Part shown: in pieces, positions 1-6,057 of the stretch | Position numbering within the stretch: the stretch's first letter is position 1 | Layout of the letters: every line of letters starts with the position of its first letter | Assembly (NCBI GenBank): GCA_020201415.1 | Contig: JAIVGW010000247.1 | Coordinates: forward strand, 1 to 6,368 | DNA from: Lentisphaerota bacterium | GTDB taxonomy: Bacteria; Verrucomicrobiota; Kiritimatiellia; JAAZAB01 | Length of the DNA stretch: 6,368 nucleotides | Reading direction: 5' to 3' | Notes under the pieces: model-generated | The model's input: the letters and a program-made list of their open reading frames with translations, nothing else | What the model was told of the DNA's origin: nothing | The model's database searches: none | Translations under genes and position numbers: made by a program

Positions 1-1
1 G

Positions 2-616
2 TTCGTCATGGGCGTTAATCACGAAACCTACAAGCCTGAAATGGATGTGGTTTCCAACGCCTCCTGCACCACCAACTGCCTGGCGCCGCTGGCCAAGGTG
101 ATCAACGACAACTGGGGCATCGCCGAAGGTTTGATGACCACGGTGCATGCGACCACGGCCACCCAGAAGACCGTGGACGGCCCGTCCAAGAAGGACTGGC
201 GCGGCGGCCGCGGCGCGGCTTTCAACATCATCCCCTCCAGCACCGGCGCGGCCAAGGCCGTCGGCAAGGTCATCCCGGAACTGAACGGCAAACTGACCGG
301 CATGGCCTTCCGTGTGCCGACCGCCAACGTTTCAGTCGTGGACCTGACCTGCCGCCTGGCGAAGCCGGCCAGCTACGATGAAATCAAGGGCGCCATGAAG
401 CGGGCCGCCGAAGGCCCGATGAAAGGCATTCTGGCCTACACCGAAGACAAGGTGGTATCATCGGACTTCATCGGCGAATCCTGCACCTGTGTGTTCGACG
501 CCGACGCCGGCATCCCGCTGAACGATAGCTTCGTCAAAGTGGTTGCCTGGTACGACAACGAATGGGGATACTCCTGCAAGTGCGCCGATCTGATCGTGCA
601 CATGGCCTCCAAGTAA
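2..616 (+). CDS. gap: Glyceraldehyde-3-phosphate dehydrogenase, C-terminal part (gene truncated by left window edge)
   Basis: Phosphorylating GAPDH converts glyceraldehyde 3-phosphate, NAD(+) and phosphate to 1,3-bisphosphoglycerate in the cytoplasm. The frame is open from base 2 and its true start lies left of the window. An in-frame ATG at base 8 is internal, since about 130 N-terminal residues (the NAD-binding Rossmann half) are missing. The catalytic segment NASCTTNCLAPLAKV has the nucleophilic Cys at codon 65-67. The catalytic His is at 146-148 in TTVHATTATQK. The phosphate-site stretch NIIPSSTGAAKAVGKV, the segment FRVPTANVSVVDLTCRL and the nicotinamide-site WYDNEWGYS near the C-terminus are all present. 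The gene ends in TAA. It is followed after 37 bases by pgk, the next enzyme of the pathway, with no terminator between. Two CXC pairs near the C-terminus (SCTC, SCKC) look unusual. Family assignment is essentially certain; NAD rather than NADP preference cannot be read without the N-terminus. Confidence 0.97.
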   Translation, partial: FVMGVNHETYKPEMDVVSNASCTTNCLAPLAKVINDNWGIAEGLMTTVHATTATQKTVDGPSKKDWRGGRGAAFNIIPSSTGAAKAVGKVIPELNGKLTGMAFRVPTANVSVVDLTCRLAKPASYDEIKGAMKRAAEGPMKGILAYTEDKVVSSDFIGESCTCVFDADAGIPLNDSFVKVVAWYDNEWGYSCKCADLIVHMASK

Positions 617-646
617 GCGCGACCGGAGCAACCAACCATTAACAGC

Positions 647-650
647 GGAG
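647..650 (+). promoter_or_regulatory. Ribosome binding site of pgk, bearing on the choice between two tandem ATGs
   Basis: GGAG at 647-650 precedes the tandem ATGATG at 654-659. The spacing is 3 bases to the first ATG and 6 bases to the second. The second ATG (657) has the more usual spacing and gives an N-terminus beginning MSKKTVRDV, similar to typical bacterial PGKs. The first ATG would add one Met. Confidence 0.6.
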
Positions 651-656
651 TGTATG

Positions 657-1910
657 ATGAGCAAAAAGACTGTTCGCGATGTCGAACTCGGCGGAAAACG
701 CGTATTGATGCGCGTGGACTTCAATGTGCCCGTTAAAAACGGCCAGGTTGACGACGACACGCGCATACGCGCCGCATTGCCGACTATCAAGCATATCCTG
801 GACCAGGGCGCCGCCCTGGTCCTGATGAGCCATCTGGGACGGCCGGACGGCAAGCCCGATCCGGCCTACTCCCTCAAGCCCACCGCCGACCGCCTCGCCG
901 AACTGCTGGGCCGGCCGGTGGCCTTCGCCCCCGACTGTGCCGGCAGCGCCGCCAGCCAGATGGCGGAGGCGCTCAAGCCCGGCCAGGTGCTGATGCTGGA
1001 AAACCTGCGCTTCCACCCGGAAGAGGAGGGCAAGCCCGACCTGCCGAAAGACGCCGATGAAGCCCTTAAGAAGCAGGCCAAGGCCGAATTGAAGGAAAAA
1101 CAGAAGGCCTTTGCCGCCCACCTGGCGGCCATGGGCGATCTTTATGTCAATGACGCCTTCGGGACAGCCCACCGCGCCCACGCCTCCACCGCCGTGGTGG
1201 CGGCGCTTTTCCAGGAGCGCCTGGCGGGATTCCTGATGGAGAAGGAAATCAAATATCTGGGCCAGGCCATCAGCAATCCTGAACGCCCCTTTGCCGCGAT
1301 CATCGGCGGCGCCAAGATCAGCGACAAGATATCGGTCCTGACCAACCTGGTATCAAAGGTGGACACTATCATTATCGGCGGCGCCATGGCCTACACCTTT
1401 TACCTGGCCAAAAACATTCCCACCGGCAATTCACTGGTGGAGACCGACAAGGTCGATGTGGCCCGCGACATCATTGCCAAGGCCCAGGCCGCCGGCGTCA
1501 AGCTGCTGCTGCCCGTGGACCACGTGGTGGCGGACAAATTCAGCGCCGACGCCCAGACCAGAGTGGTTGCTGAAGACGGCATTCCGGAGGGCTGGATGGC
1601 GCTGGACATCGGGCCGGCCACCATCAAGGAGTTTATTGATTCCATCAGCACCGCCCGGACCGTCCTGTGGAACGGCCCCATGGGTTGTTTCGAAATGGAA
1701 CCTTTTGCCGCCGGCACCATGGCCATCGCCCGGGCTCTGGCGGAAAACACCGCCTGCACCAGTATCATCGGCGGCGGTGACAGCGTCAGCGCCGTCAACA
1801 AGAGCGGTCTGGCCGACAGAATCACGCACATCAGCACCGGTGGCGGCGCCAGCCTGGAATTCCTGGAAGGTAAGGAACTGCCCGGTATCGCGGCGCTGAG
1901 TGATAAATAG
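657..1910 (+). CDS. pgk: Phosphoglycerate kinase
   Basis: PGK transfers the acyl phosphate of 1,3-bisphosphoglycerate to ADP, giving ATP and 3-phosphoglycerate in the cytoplasm. The protein has 417 residues from ATG 657, or 418 from the tandem ATG 654. In the 418-residue numbering, RVDFNVP (20-26) and SHLGRPDGK (59-67) form the N-terminal substrate site, with LENLRFHPEEEG at 115-126 and YVNDAFGTAHRAHAST at 164-179. The C-terminal nucleotide domain has GGAKISDKISVL (218-229), the GPMGCFEMEPF loop (341-351), GGGDS (373-377) and STGGGASLEFLEGKELPGI (394-412). Between HPEEEG and the YVNDAFG motif lies a Lys/Glu-rich insertion (about 127-152) that most bacterial PGKs lack; this makes the protein longer than the usual 390-400 residues. 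Upstream is gap and downstream, after 43 bases containing a hairpin, tpiA, so co-transcription is likely. The assignment is secure. Confidence 0.98.
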   Translation: MSKKTVRDVELGGKRVLMRVDFNVPVKNGQVDDDTRIRAALPTIKHILDQGAALVLMSHLGRPDGKPDPAYSLKPTADRLAELLGRPVAFAPDCAGSAASQMAEALKPGQVLMLENLRFHPEEEGKPDLPKDADEALKKQAKAELKEKQKAFAAHLAAMGDLYVNDAFGTAHRAHASTAVVAALFQERLAGFLMEKEIKYLGQAISNPERPFAAIIGGAKISDKISVLTNLVSKVDTIIIGGAMAYTFYLAKNIPTGNSLVETDKVDVARDIIAKAQAAGVKLLLPVDHVVADKFSADAQTRVVAEDGIPEGWMALDIGPATIKEFIDSISTARTVLWNGPMGCFEMEPFAAGTMAIARALAENTACTSIIGGGDSVSAVNKSGLADRITHISTGGGASLEFLEGKELPGIAALSDK

Positions 1911-1912
1911 CA

Positions 1913-1933
1913 TGACGCCTCGTAAAGGCGTCA
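1913..1933 (+). other. Perfect hairpin in the pgk-tpiA gap
   Basis: TGACGCCT (1913-1920) pairs perfectly with AGGCGTCA (1926-1933) around the five-base loop CGTAA. The stem begins 3 bases after the pgk stop. The bases after it (CAAATTA) contain no U-tract, so it is not a standard intrinsic terminator. It ends only 6 bases before the tpiA Shine-Dalgarno sequence. A role in mRNA 3'-end stabilisation, processing or partial attenuation is inference. Confidence 0.55.
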
Positions 1934-1938
1934 CAAAT

Positions 1939-1945
1939 TAAGGAG
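1939..1945 (+). promoter_or_regulatory. Strong Shine-Dalgarno of tpiA, which decides a TTG start
   Basis: TAAGGAG at 1939-1945 is a long match to the anti-Shine-Dalgarno sequence. It is 8 bases from a TTG at 1954-1956, a good spacing. The in-frame GTG at 1945-1947 shares its first G with this element and so could not be used with it. No other good site lies upstream. This argues for initiation at TTG 1954. Confidence 0.75.
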
Positions 1946-1953
1946 TGGCAAAA

Positions 1954-2730
1954 TTGAACCGATTGCGCAAACCGTTTATTGCCGGTAATTGGAAAATGAA
2001 CAAGACCGTGGCGGAAGCCGTGGAACTGGTCAACGACCTGAAGCAGCAGTTGGGCGCCTGCAAGGGCGTGGATGTGGTCGTCTGCCCCCCCTTCACCGCC
2101 TTGACGGCCGTCAGCGCGGCCATCTCCGGCAGTGTGCTGGGATTGGGCGCCCAGAACATGCACTGGGAAAAGGCCGGCGCCTTTACCGGTGAAATTTCAC
2201 CGCAGATGTTGCGCGAACTATACTGTCACCATGTGATCATCGGACACAGCGAAAGGCGCACGCTTTTTGGCGAGACCGATGAAATTGTCAACCGTAAGCT
2301 GCGGGCGGCCCTGGCCAACCATTTACGCCCCATAATGTGCATCGGCGAGACCTTGCAGGAACGCCAGGAAAATCAGACCGAGCAGGTGCTGCAGCGGCAA
2401 TTAACGGAAGGCCTGCGAGAGATGGGCGCGGCCGACCTGCAACAGATTACCGTGGCCTATGAGCCGGTCTGGGCCATCGGCACCGGCCTGACAGCCACAC
2501 CCGATGTGGCCCAGGCTGCCCATTTATTCATTCGCGGCGTTTTAAAGGAAATCGGCGACGATAAAACCGCCCAGACCATGCGCATCCAGTATGGCGGCAG
2601 CATGAAACCGGAAAATGCAGCCGAACTGCTGGCCCAGCCTGACATCGACGGCGGCCTGATCGGCGGCGCGGCGCTCGATGCTGATTCCTTTACCGCTATT
2701 ATCAAAGCAGCCATGCCCCGGGAAAAGTGA
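1954..2730 (+). CDS. tpiA: Triosephosphate isomerase
   Basis: This enzyme interconverts dihydroxyacetone phosphate and glyceraldehyde 3-phosphate in the cytoplasm. The protein is 258 residues from the TTG at 1954, chosen because TAAGGAG stands 8 bases upstream; a GTG at 1945 would give 261 residues but overlaps that site. It is a complete TIM barrel of family-typical length. FIAGNWKMN contains the substrate-site Asn12 and Lys14. IIGHSERR carries the electrophilic His98, and VAYEPVWAIGTG carries the catalytic base Glu170 and the flexible loop 6. IQYGGSMKPEN (211-221) and GGLIGGA (233-239) bind the phosphate. No key residue is missing. It follows pgk by 43 bases. Its TGA stop falls 11 bases before the preferred secG start, so translation of the two genes may be linked. 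The assignment is secure; the start codon is a strong inference. Confidence 0.97.
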   Translation: MNRLRKPFIAGNWKMNKTVAEAVELVNDLKQQLGACKGVDVVVCPPFTALTAVSAAISGSVLGLGAQNMHWEKAGAFTGEISPQMLRELYCHHVIIGHSERRTLFGETDEIVNRKLRAALANHLRPIMCIGETLQERQENQTEQVLQRQLTEGLREMGAADLQQITVAYEPVWAIGTGLTATPDVAQAAHLFIRGVLKEIGDDKTAQTMRIQYGGSMKPENAAELLAQPDIDGGLIGGAALDADSFTAIIKAAMPREK

Positions 2731-2741
2731 GACGGATCAAA

Positions 2742-3071
2742 ATGACTTTCCTTAAAATACTACTGGTGACGATCGAAGTGCTTTGCAGCCTGCTCCTGAT
2801 CGGCGTGGTCCTGTTGCAGAAAGGCAAGAGCGAGGGGCTGGGCATGGCTTTCGGCGCGGAAATGGGCGAATCGCTGTTCGGCGCGCGCGCCGCCAATGTC
2901 CTGACCAAAATCACCATCTGGTTGGGCATTATTTTTGTCCTGAACACCATTGCGCTGGCCAAGATCTACAGTAGCAGTGATGGCGCCTCGGTGCTGCAGC
3001 GTGTAGGCGCGCCCGTGCCCGTCGAACAGTCTGCCGCCCCGGCGCCCGTTCCAATGACGGCCGACGAATAG
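2742..3071 (+). CDS. secG: Preprotein translocase subunit SecG
   Basis: SecG is the small non-essential subunit of the SecYEG channel in the inner membrane and aids SecA-driven export. From ATG 2742 the protein has 109 residues. It shows the family layout: a first membrane helix (about 4-25, ending VVLLQ), the conserved cytoplasmic loop QKGKSEGLGMAFGAEMGESLFGARAANVLTK as read across 26-56, and a second helix (about 57-76, IWLGIIFVLNTIALAKI). A variable Pro/Ala/Val-rich tail follows (about 88-105). GGA at 2734-2736 lies 5 bases before this ATG. An alternative GTG at 2727 would overlap the tpiA stop as GTGA and add five residues (MRRIK); it cannot be excluded. secG following tpiA is a common arrangement in bacteria. 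The next gene begins 11 bases after the TAG stop. Confidence 0.95.
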   Translation: MTFLKILLVTIEVLCSLLLIGVVLLQKGKSEGLGMAFGAEMGESLFGARAANVLTKITIWLGIIFVLNTIALAKIYSSSDGASVLQRVGAPVPVEQSAAPAPVPMTADE

Positions 3072-3082
3072 CCACAGCCACA

Positions 3083-4897
3083 GTGTGTAATCTAAACAGA
3101 TTTTGCCGGCCGCAACCGCGATGGTTGCCGGTTTTGTTGTTTGCCATTCTGCTGTTGTACGCGGGCGGTTGCCGACCGCGGGCGCCGGCGACCTCCGGCG
3201 CTGACTCGGAAGTGGTTTATCACGGAGCATCCACGCGCATCCGCGGCTTCGACCCGGTGGGCGCCGGCGATGTGGCATCATCCCTGGCCATCAGCCGGAT
3301 CTACGAAGGTCTTTTGCAATACGCCTACCTGGACCGGCCCTATCGTCTGGAACCCTGCCTGGCCGAAGGCTGGCCGGAGATATCCCCCGACCGGCTGATT
3401 TACACTTTCCGCGTCCGCCAGGGCATCCATTTCCAGGATGATCCCTGTTTTACCGCAACCGGCGGGCAGGGACGCGAGCTGACCGCCGATGATTTCGTAT
3501 ATTCCATCAAACGCGTGGCCGACCTGAAAAACAGCTCCACCGGCTACTGGGCCTTCAACAACCGCATCAAGGGGCTGGACGAATTCCGCGCCGGCACCGC
3601 GGGCGATGACCCCACGGACTATGATCAACCGGTGGCTGGTCTTCATGCGCCCGACCGCTACACGCTGCGCATCGAGCTGACCCGCCCCTACCCTCAATTG
3701 CTCTGGATCATGGCCATGCATTACGCCTTTGCCGTGCCGCGGGAAGCGGTGGACTATTACGGCCGTGAATTTGTCAGCCATCCGGTGGGCACCGGCCCCT
3801 ACATCCTGAAATCATGGCGGCGCAATTACCGCATGGAATTCGAACGCAACCGCAAGTGGACGGAAACCGGCCGCCAGGAATATCACCCCTCCCGCGGCAC
3901 CCCGGATGACGCCGAACGGGGACTGCTGGCCGATGCCGGCAAACCGCTGCCGCTGACCGACCGCATTGTGGAATATGTGGTCAATGATTCCTCAACCATG
4001 TGGTTGATGTTTCTCGGTGAACAGCTGGCATCTGCCGGCATCTCCCGCGATAATTGGGATGCCGTGATTACCGGTGACCGCCGGCTGAATGATGAACTGG
4101 CCCGGCGCGGCATAGTGCTGCACGCCACCCCCACCCTGACCACCTTCTATATCGGCTTCAATATGGACGACCCGCTGCTGGGCGCCAATCGCAAACTGCG
4201 CCAGGCCCTGACCTGCGCCTTCAACTCAAAGCAATATGAAGAATTCTACAACAACCGCATTATGCGCGCAGTATCGCCCATTCCGCCCGGGATTGAAGGT
4301 TTCGCCGATATTGCCACCCCTTACCCCTTCGATCCGGACCTGGCCCGGCGCCTGCTGGCCGAGGCCGGCTTCCCCGAAGGGCGTGATCCGGACACCGGGC
4401 GGCGCCTGACCCTGACCATTGATATCGGCCGCGCCAACGACCCGGAAGCCCGGGCCGCCACGGAATTACTGGTGGACTTCATGAGCCGGATCGGCGTGGC
4501 GCTGACGCCCGTCTACAGCAGCTGGCCGGCCTTTCTTGAAAGACTGAGCCGCCGCCAGGTTCAGCTTTTCCAACTGGGCTGGGTGGCGGATTACCCCGAT
4601 GCGGAAAATTTTCTACAGCTGTTCTATAGCCACAACCATTCGCCCGGCCCCAATCACAGCAATTACCGCAATGAGGAATACGACGAACTTTATGAGCGTA
4701 TCGGCATTATGGCCGGCGACGACCCGGAGCGGCAGGCCCTGTGCCGGCGCATGGTGGAAATCCTGATCGAGGACTGTCCCTGGATTTTCACGCATCACCC
4801 CATGTCCTACAGCCTGCATCACGGCTGGTTGAAGAATTTCAAGCCGCATGATTTCCCTTATGGCATGGGGAAATATTACAATATTGGAAGACATTAG
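3083..4897 (+). CDS. Lipoprotein-type family 5 (oligopeptide/dipeptide) ABC transporter substrate-binding protein
   Basis: The protein has 604 residues and belongs to the OppA/DppA-type solute-binding family (SBP_bac_5). Such proteins capture peptides, or sometimes nickel, sugars or opines, outside the inner membrane for an ABC importer. Residues 1-30 form an export signal: basic residues to Arg13, a hydrophobic core WLPVLLFAILLLY, then AGGC with Cys30 as the likely lipidated first residue of the mature protein. The position +2 residue is Arg. Family segments follow: LAISRIYEGLLQY (68-80), LAEGWPEISPDRLIYTFRVRQGIHFQD (93-119), LTADDFVYSIKR (133-144), HPVGTGPYILKSW (233-245), ERGLLADAGKPLPLTDRI (278-295), TTFYIGFNMDDPLL (353-366), and FQLGWVADYPDAENFLQLFYS (496-516). 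The GTG start lacks a clear Shine-Dalgarno; no in-frame ATG precedes the hydrophobic core. It lies 11 bases behind secG, so co-transcription is likely, but no permease or ATPase gene is adjacent. The substrate cannot be told from sequence. OppA-like is certain as a family, not as a function. Confidence 0.93.
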   Translation: MCNLNRFCRPQPRWLPVLLFAILLLYAGGCRPRAPATSGADSEVVYHGASTRIRGFDPVGAGDVASSLAISRIYEGLLQYAYLDRPYRLEPCLAEGWPEISPDRLIYTFRVRQGIHFQDDPCFTATGGQGRELTADDFVYSIKRVADLKNSSTGYWAFNNRIKGLDEFRAGTAGDDPTDYDQPVAGLHAPDRYTLRIELTRPYPQLLWIMAMHYAFAVPREAVDYYGREFVSHPVGTGPYILKSWRRNYRMEFERNRKWTETGRQEYHPSRGTPDDAERGLLADAGKPLPLTDRIVEYVVNDSSTMWLMFLGEQLASAGISRDNWDAVITGDRRLNDELARRGIVLHATPTLTTFYIGFNMDDPLLGANRKLRQALTCAFNSKQYEEFYNNRIMRAVSPIPPGIEGFADIATPYPFDPDLARRLLAEAGFPEGRDPDTGRRLTLTIDIGRANDPEARAATELLVDFMSRIGVALTPVYSSWPAFLERLSRRQVQLFQLGWVADYPDAENFLQLFYSHNHSPGPNHSNYRNEEYDELYERIGIMAGDDPERQALCRRMVEILIEDCPWIFTHHPMSYSLHHGWLKNFKPHDFPYGMGKYYNIGRH

Positions 4898-4902
4898 GAA
4901 AA

Positions 4903-4920
4903 GCGGCGTCAAGCCGCCGC
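4903..4920. terminator. GC-rich hairpin after the binding-protein gene; weak terminator candidate
   Basis: GCGGCG (4903-4908) pairs with CGCCGC (4915-4920) around a six-base loop, starting 5 bases after the TAG stop. A competing fold pairs GCGGC (4903-4907) with GCCGC (4913-4917). On the + strand the following bases (AGTCCAAAATAAAA) lack a U-run, so it is not a canonical terminator for the upstream operon. On the - strand the stem would be followed by TTTT, a better but short tract, yet no gene there reads toward it. Its location at the end of the first gene block is the main support. Confidence 0.35.
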
Positions 4921-4979
4921 AGTCCAAAATAAAAGCAAGACAAGACGCCCCCTTTCGGCTAATGGGTGTGTGGTTAAGA

Positions 4980-4991
4980 CTTGCCTGCAAG
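4980..4991. repeat. Short inverted repeat CTTGC-N2-GCAAG over the -35 element
   Basis: CTTGC (4980-4984) and its reverse complement GCAAG (4987-4991) flank two bases and coincide with the proposed -35 box. This is a plausible place for a dimeric repressor to bind. A 5+5 base repeat can arise by chance, so an operator role is speculation. Confidence 0.3.
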
Positions 4992-5010
4992 CAAATTTTT
5001 GGTTTATAAT
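4981..5010 (+). promoter_or_regulatory. Sigma-70-type promoter of the TPR gene (and probably iorA)
   Basis: A perfect TATAAT -10 box lies at 5005-5010. TTGCCT at 4981-4986 matches TTGACA at four of six positions and is separated by 18 bases. The spacer is A+T-rich (AAATTTTT). Transcription would start near 5017, leaving a leader of about 36 bases before ATG 5053. The -35 overlaps an inverted repeat CTTGC-CT-GCAAG at 4980-4991. Confidence 0.6.
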
Positions 5011-5052
5011 TCGAAGCTCCTAAAAAGTATTTCAAGCGAAGCGGATAATCCA

Positions 5053-6027
5053 ATGAAGCGCATACGACTTGTTTTGTTATTCATGGCGGCCTGTTTCACG
5101 GCCGCTTCCACCGGCCTGGCTGATCAGCCTGCCGATGATCTGCACGCGCCGCTGCGCATTTACCTGCAGGCTTATGAATCCATGTCCATGGCCGAATGGC
5201 TGCAGGAACAGGAAATGAGCGAGGAAGCCGTGGACATGTACAACGAGGCTCTGGCTCTTTTCCTGGGATTAATCGAACAACATCCCGCATGGCAGAGCGA
5301 ACTGGTTGATTTCCGTATCCGGCACTGTCGGCAGATGCTGGATCGGCTGGCCCCCTCATCCGCACCTCCAGCATACCCGCCGCTACCTGCGGCGCCACCG
5401 GCCGCGCCGCAACCGGCTCCGGTTCGACCGTTGCCGGCGCCAGCCGCGCCTCGGCCCACACCCGGCATGGAGCAAGTGCGCAACACGGCGCTGCTGCGAC
5501 GCGCCATCCAGTTGGAACAAGTGTCGGACTGGAAAGAAGCGGCGGAACTGTATGATGAAATGCTAGCCACCGCGCCAAATCATACCCAGGCCCTCCAGGG
5601 TCTGGCCCGCATTCATCTGCGGCTCGGACAATTCGACCAGGCTCGTGAAATACTTTTGCAACGCGCCCAGTCCGCGGACAGCGACGAAGCCACGCTGCTG
5701 TTGCGCGTTTTACTGCTGTGTCATGACGGGCAGTTCGAAGAGGCGCACATCATTTTGGAAACCATCATCAAACGGAACCCCTGGCACCCGCATGCGCACC
5801 TGGCCATGGGCGTGGTATGGACGCAAGCCGGCCGGCTGGATGCGGCGGCAGAGGCCACCAAACGCGCCATTTCCCTAAACCCGCGCCTGGGTGACGCTTA
5901 TTACAATCTCGCCCAGATCAGCCTGCGGCAGACGCCGGTGGACCTGGCCGTTACCCGCGCCCATTATCGCAATGCCCTGAAATACGGCGCCAATCCGGAT
6001 TCTTTCCTGGAAACGCTGCTGAAATGA
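5053..6027 (+). CDS. Exported tetratricopeptide-repeat protein of unknown function
   Basis: The protein has 324 residues from ATG 5053; GGA at 5043-5045 stands 7 bases before it. The reading frame is open further upstream, but those codons cover the promoter and lack an export signal. Residues 1-23 look like a Sec signal peptide: MKRIR, the hydrophobic stretch LVLLFMAACFTAAS, then GLA before Asp24. MAAC (11-14) resembles a lipobox but the core before it is short, so lipidation is uncertain. A helical segment rich in acidic residues (about 30-99) includes a TPR-like pair (EEAVDMYNEALALFLGLIEQHP). A Pro/Ala linker spans about 100-138. The C-terminal half (about 145-318) holds roughly four to five TPR units, for example DWKEAAELYDEMLATAPNHT, GQFDQAREILLQRA, GQFEEAHIILETIIKRNP, GRLDAAAEATKRAISLNP and VTRAHYRNALKYGANPD. 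TPRs bind proteins, so it is probably a periplasmic or envelope scaffold; no catalytic motif is seen. It has its own promoter and precedes iorA by 41 bases. Confidence 0.85.
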   Translation: MKRIRLVLLFMAACFTAASTGLADQPADDLHAPLRIYLQAYESMSMAEWLQEQEMSEEAVDMYNEALALFLGLIEQHPAWQSELVDFRIRHCRQMLDRLAPSSAPPAYPPLPAAPPAAPQPAPVRPLPAPAAPRPTPGMEQVRNTALLRRAIQLEQVSDWKEAAELYDEMLATAPNHTQALQGLARIHLRLGQFDQAREILLQRAQSADSDEATLLLRVLLLCHDGQFEEAHIILETIIKRNPWHPHAHLAMGVVWTQAGRLDAAAEATKRAISLNPRLGDAYYNLAQISLRQTPVDLAVTRAHYRNALKYGANPDSFLETLLK

Positions 6028-6041
6028 AACCGGCCCCGGGG

Positions 6042-6057
6042 ATTGCGCAACCGCAAT
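6042..6057 (+). other. Hairpin abutting the iorA ribosome binding site
   Basis: ATTGCG (6042-6047) pairs perfectly with CGCAAT (6052-6057) around the four-base loop CAAC. The stem ends directly against the AGGAG at 6058-6062. Just before it is the palindrome CCCCGGGG (6034-6041). There is no U-run, so it is not a standard terminator. It might tune translation or mark a weak attenuation or processing point; that is inference. Confidence 0.4.

Larger units (their letters stand above)
4898..5052. other. 155-base intergenic region separating the two gene blocks
   Basis: This is the longest gene-free stretch in the window. It holds the GC-rich hairpin at 4903-4920, a weak imperfect pairing ACGCCC (4945-4950) with GGGTGT (4964-4969, one G-U), and then an A+T-rich promoter segment from about 4980. 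I see no tRNA, riboswitch or small ORF here. The drop in G+C and the TATAAT box suggest that transcription is restarted here for the downstream genes. Confidence 0.6.

Noticed and set aside
639..1181. 180-codon - strand open frame opposite the pgk N-terminal half
   Set aside because: Antisense shadow of pgk; composition is low-complexity Gly/Leu/Val and no family motif is seen.
1431..1934. Long - strand open frame opposite the C-terminal part of pgk
   Set aside because: It lies fully antisense to a certain gene, is Gly/Ala/Asp-rich without a recognisable domain, and is explained by codon bias in G+C-rich DNA.
3278..3781. 167-codon - strand open frame within the binding-protein gene
   Set aside because: Opposite strand of a well-supported coding sequence, with no homology I recognise.
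4945..4969. Possible second terminator or riboswitch stem (ACGCCC with GGGTGT)
   Set aside because: It has only six pairs including a G-U, a long loop, no U-tract, and no conserved riboswitch core that I recognise.
4981..5052. Upstream extension of the TPR protein to a TTG start at 4981
   Set aside because: The extension would translate the TATAAT promoter segment, and would bury the clear signal peptide that starts at ATG 5053.
4613..5053. - strand open frame reaching across the intergenic region
   Set aside because: Most of it is antisense to the end of the binding-protein gene, and the remainder crosses the proposed promoter; no motif or good ribosome binding site supports it.
5350..5465. 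Possible tandem DNA repeat in the CCG/GCC-rich stretch
   Set aside because: It encodes the Pro/Ala linker; the units vary in sequence and no exact repeat period is seen.
5096..5578. - strand open frames opposite the Pro/Ala linker of the TPR gene
   Set aside because: They arise from the repetitive GC-rich linker codons read in reverse; the products are low complexity (Gly/Ala/Arg).
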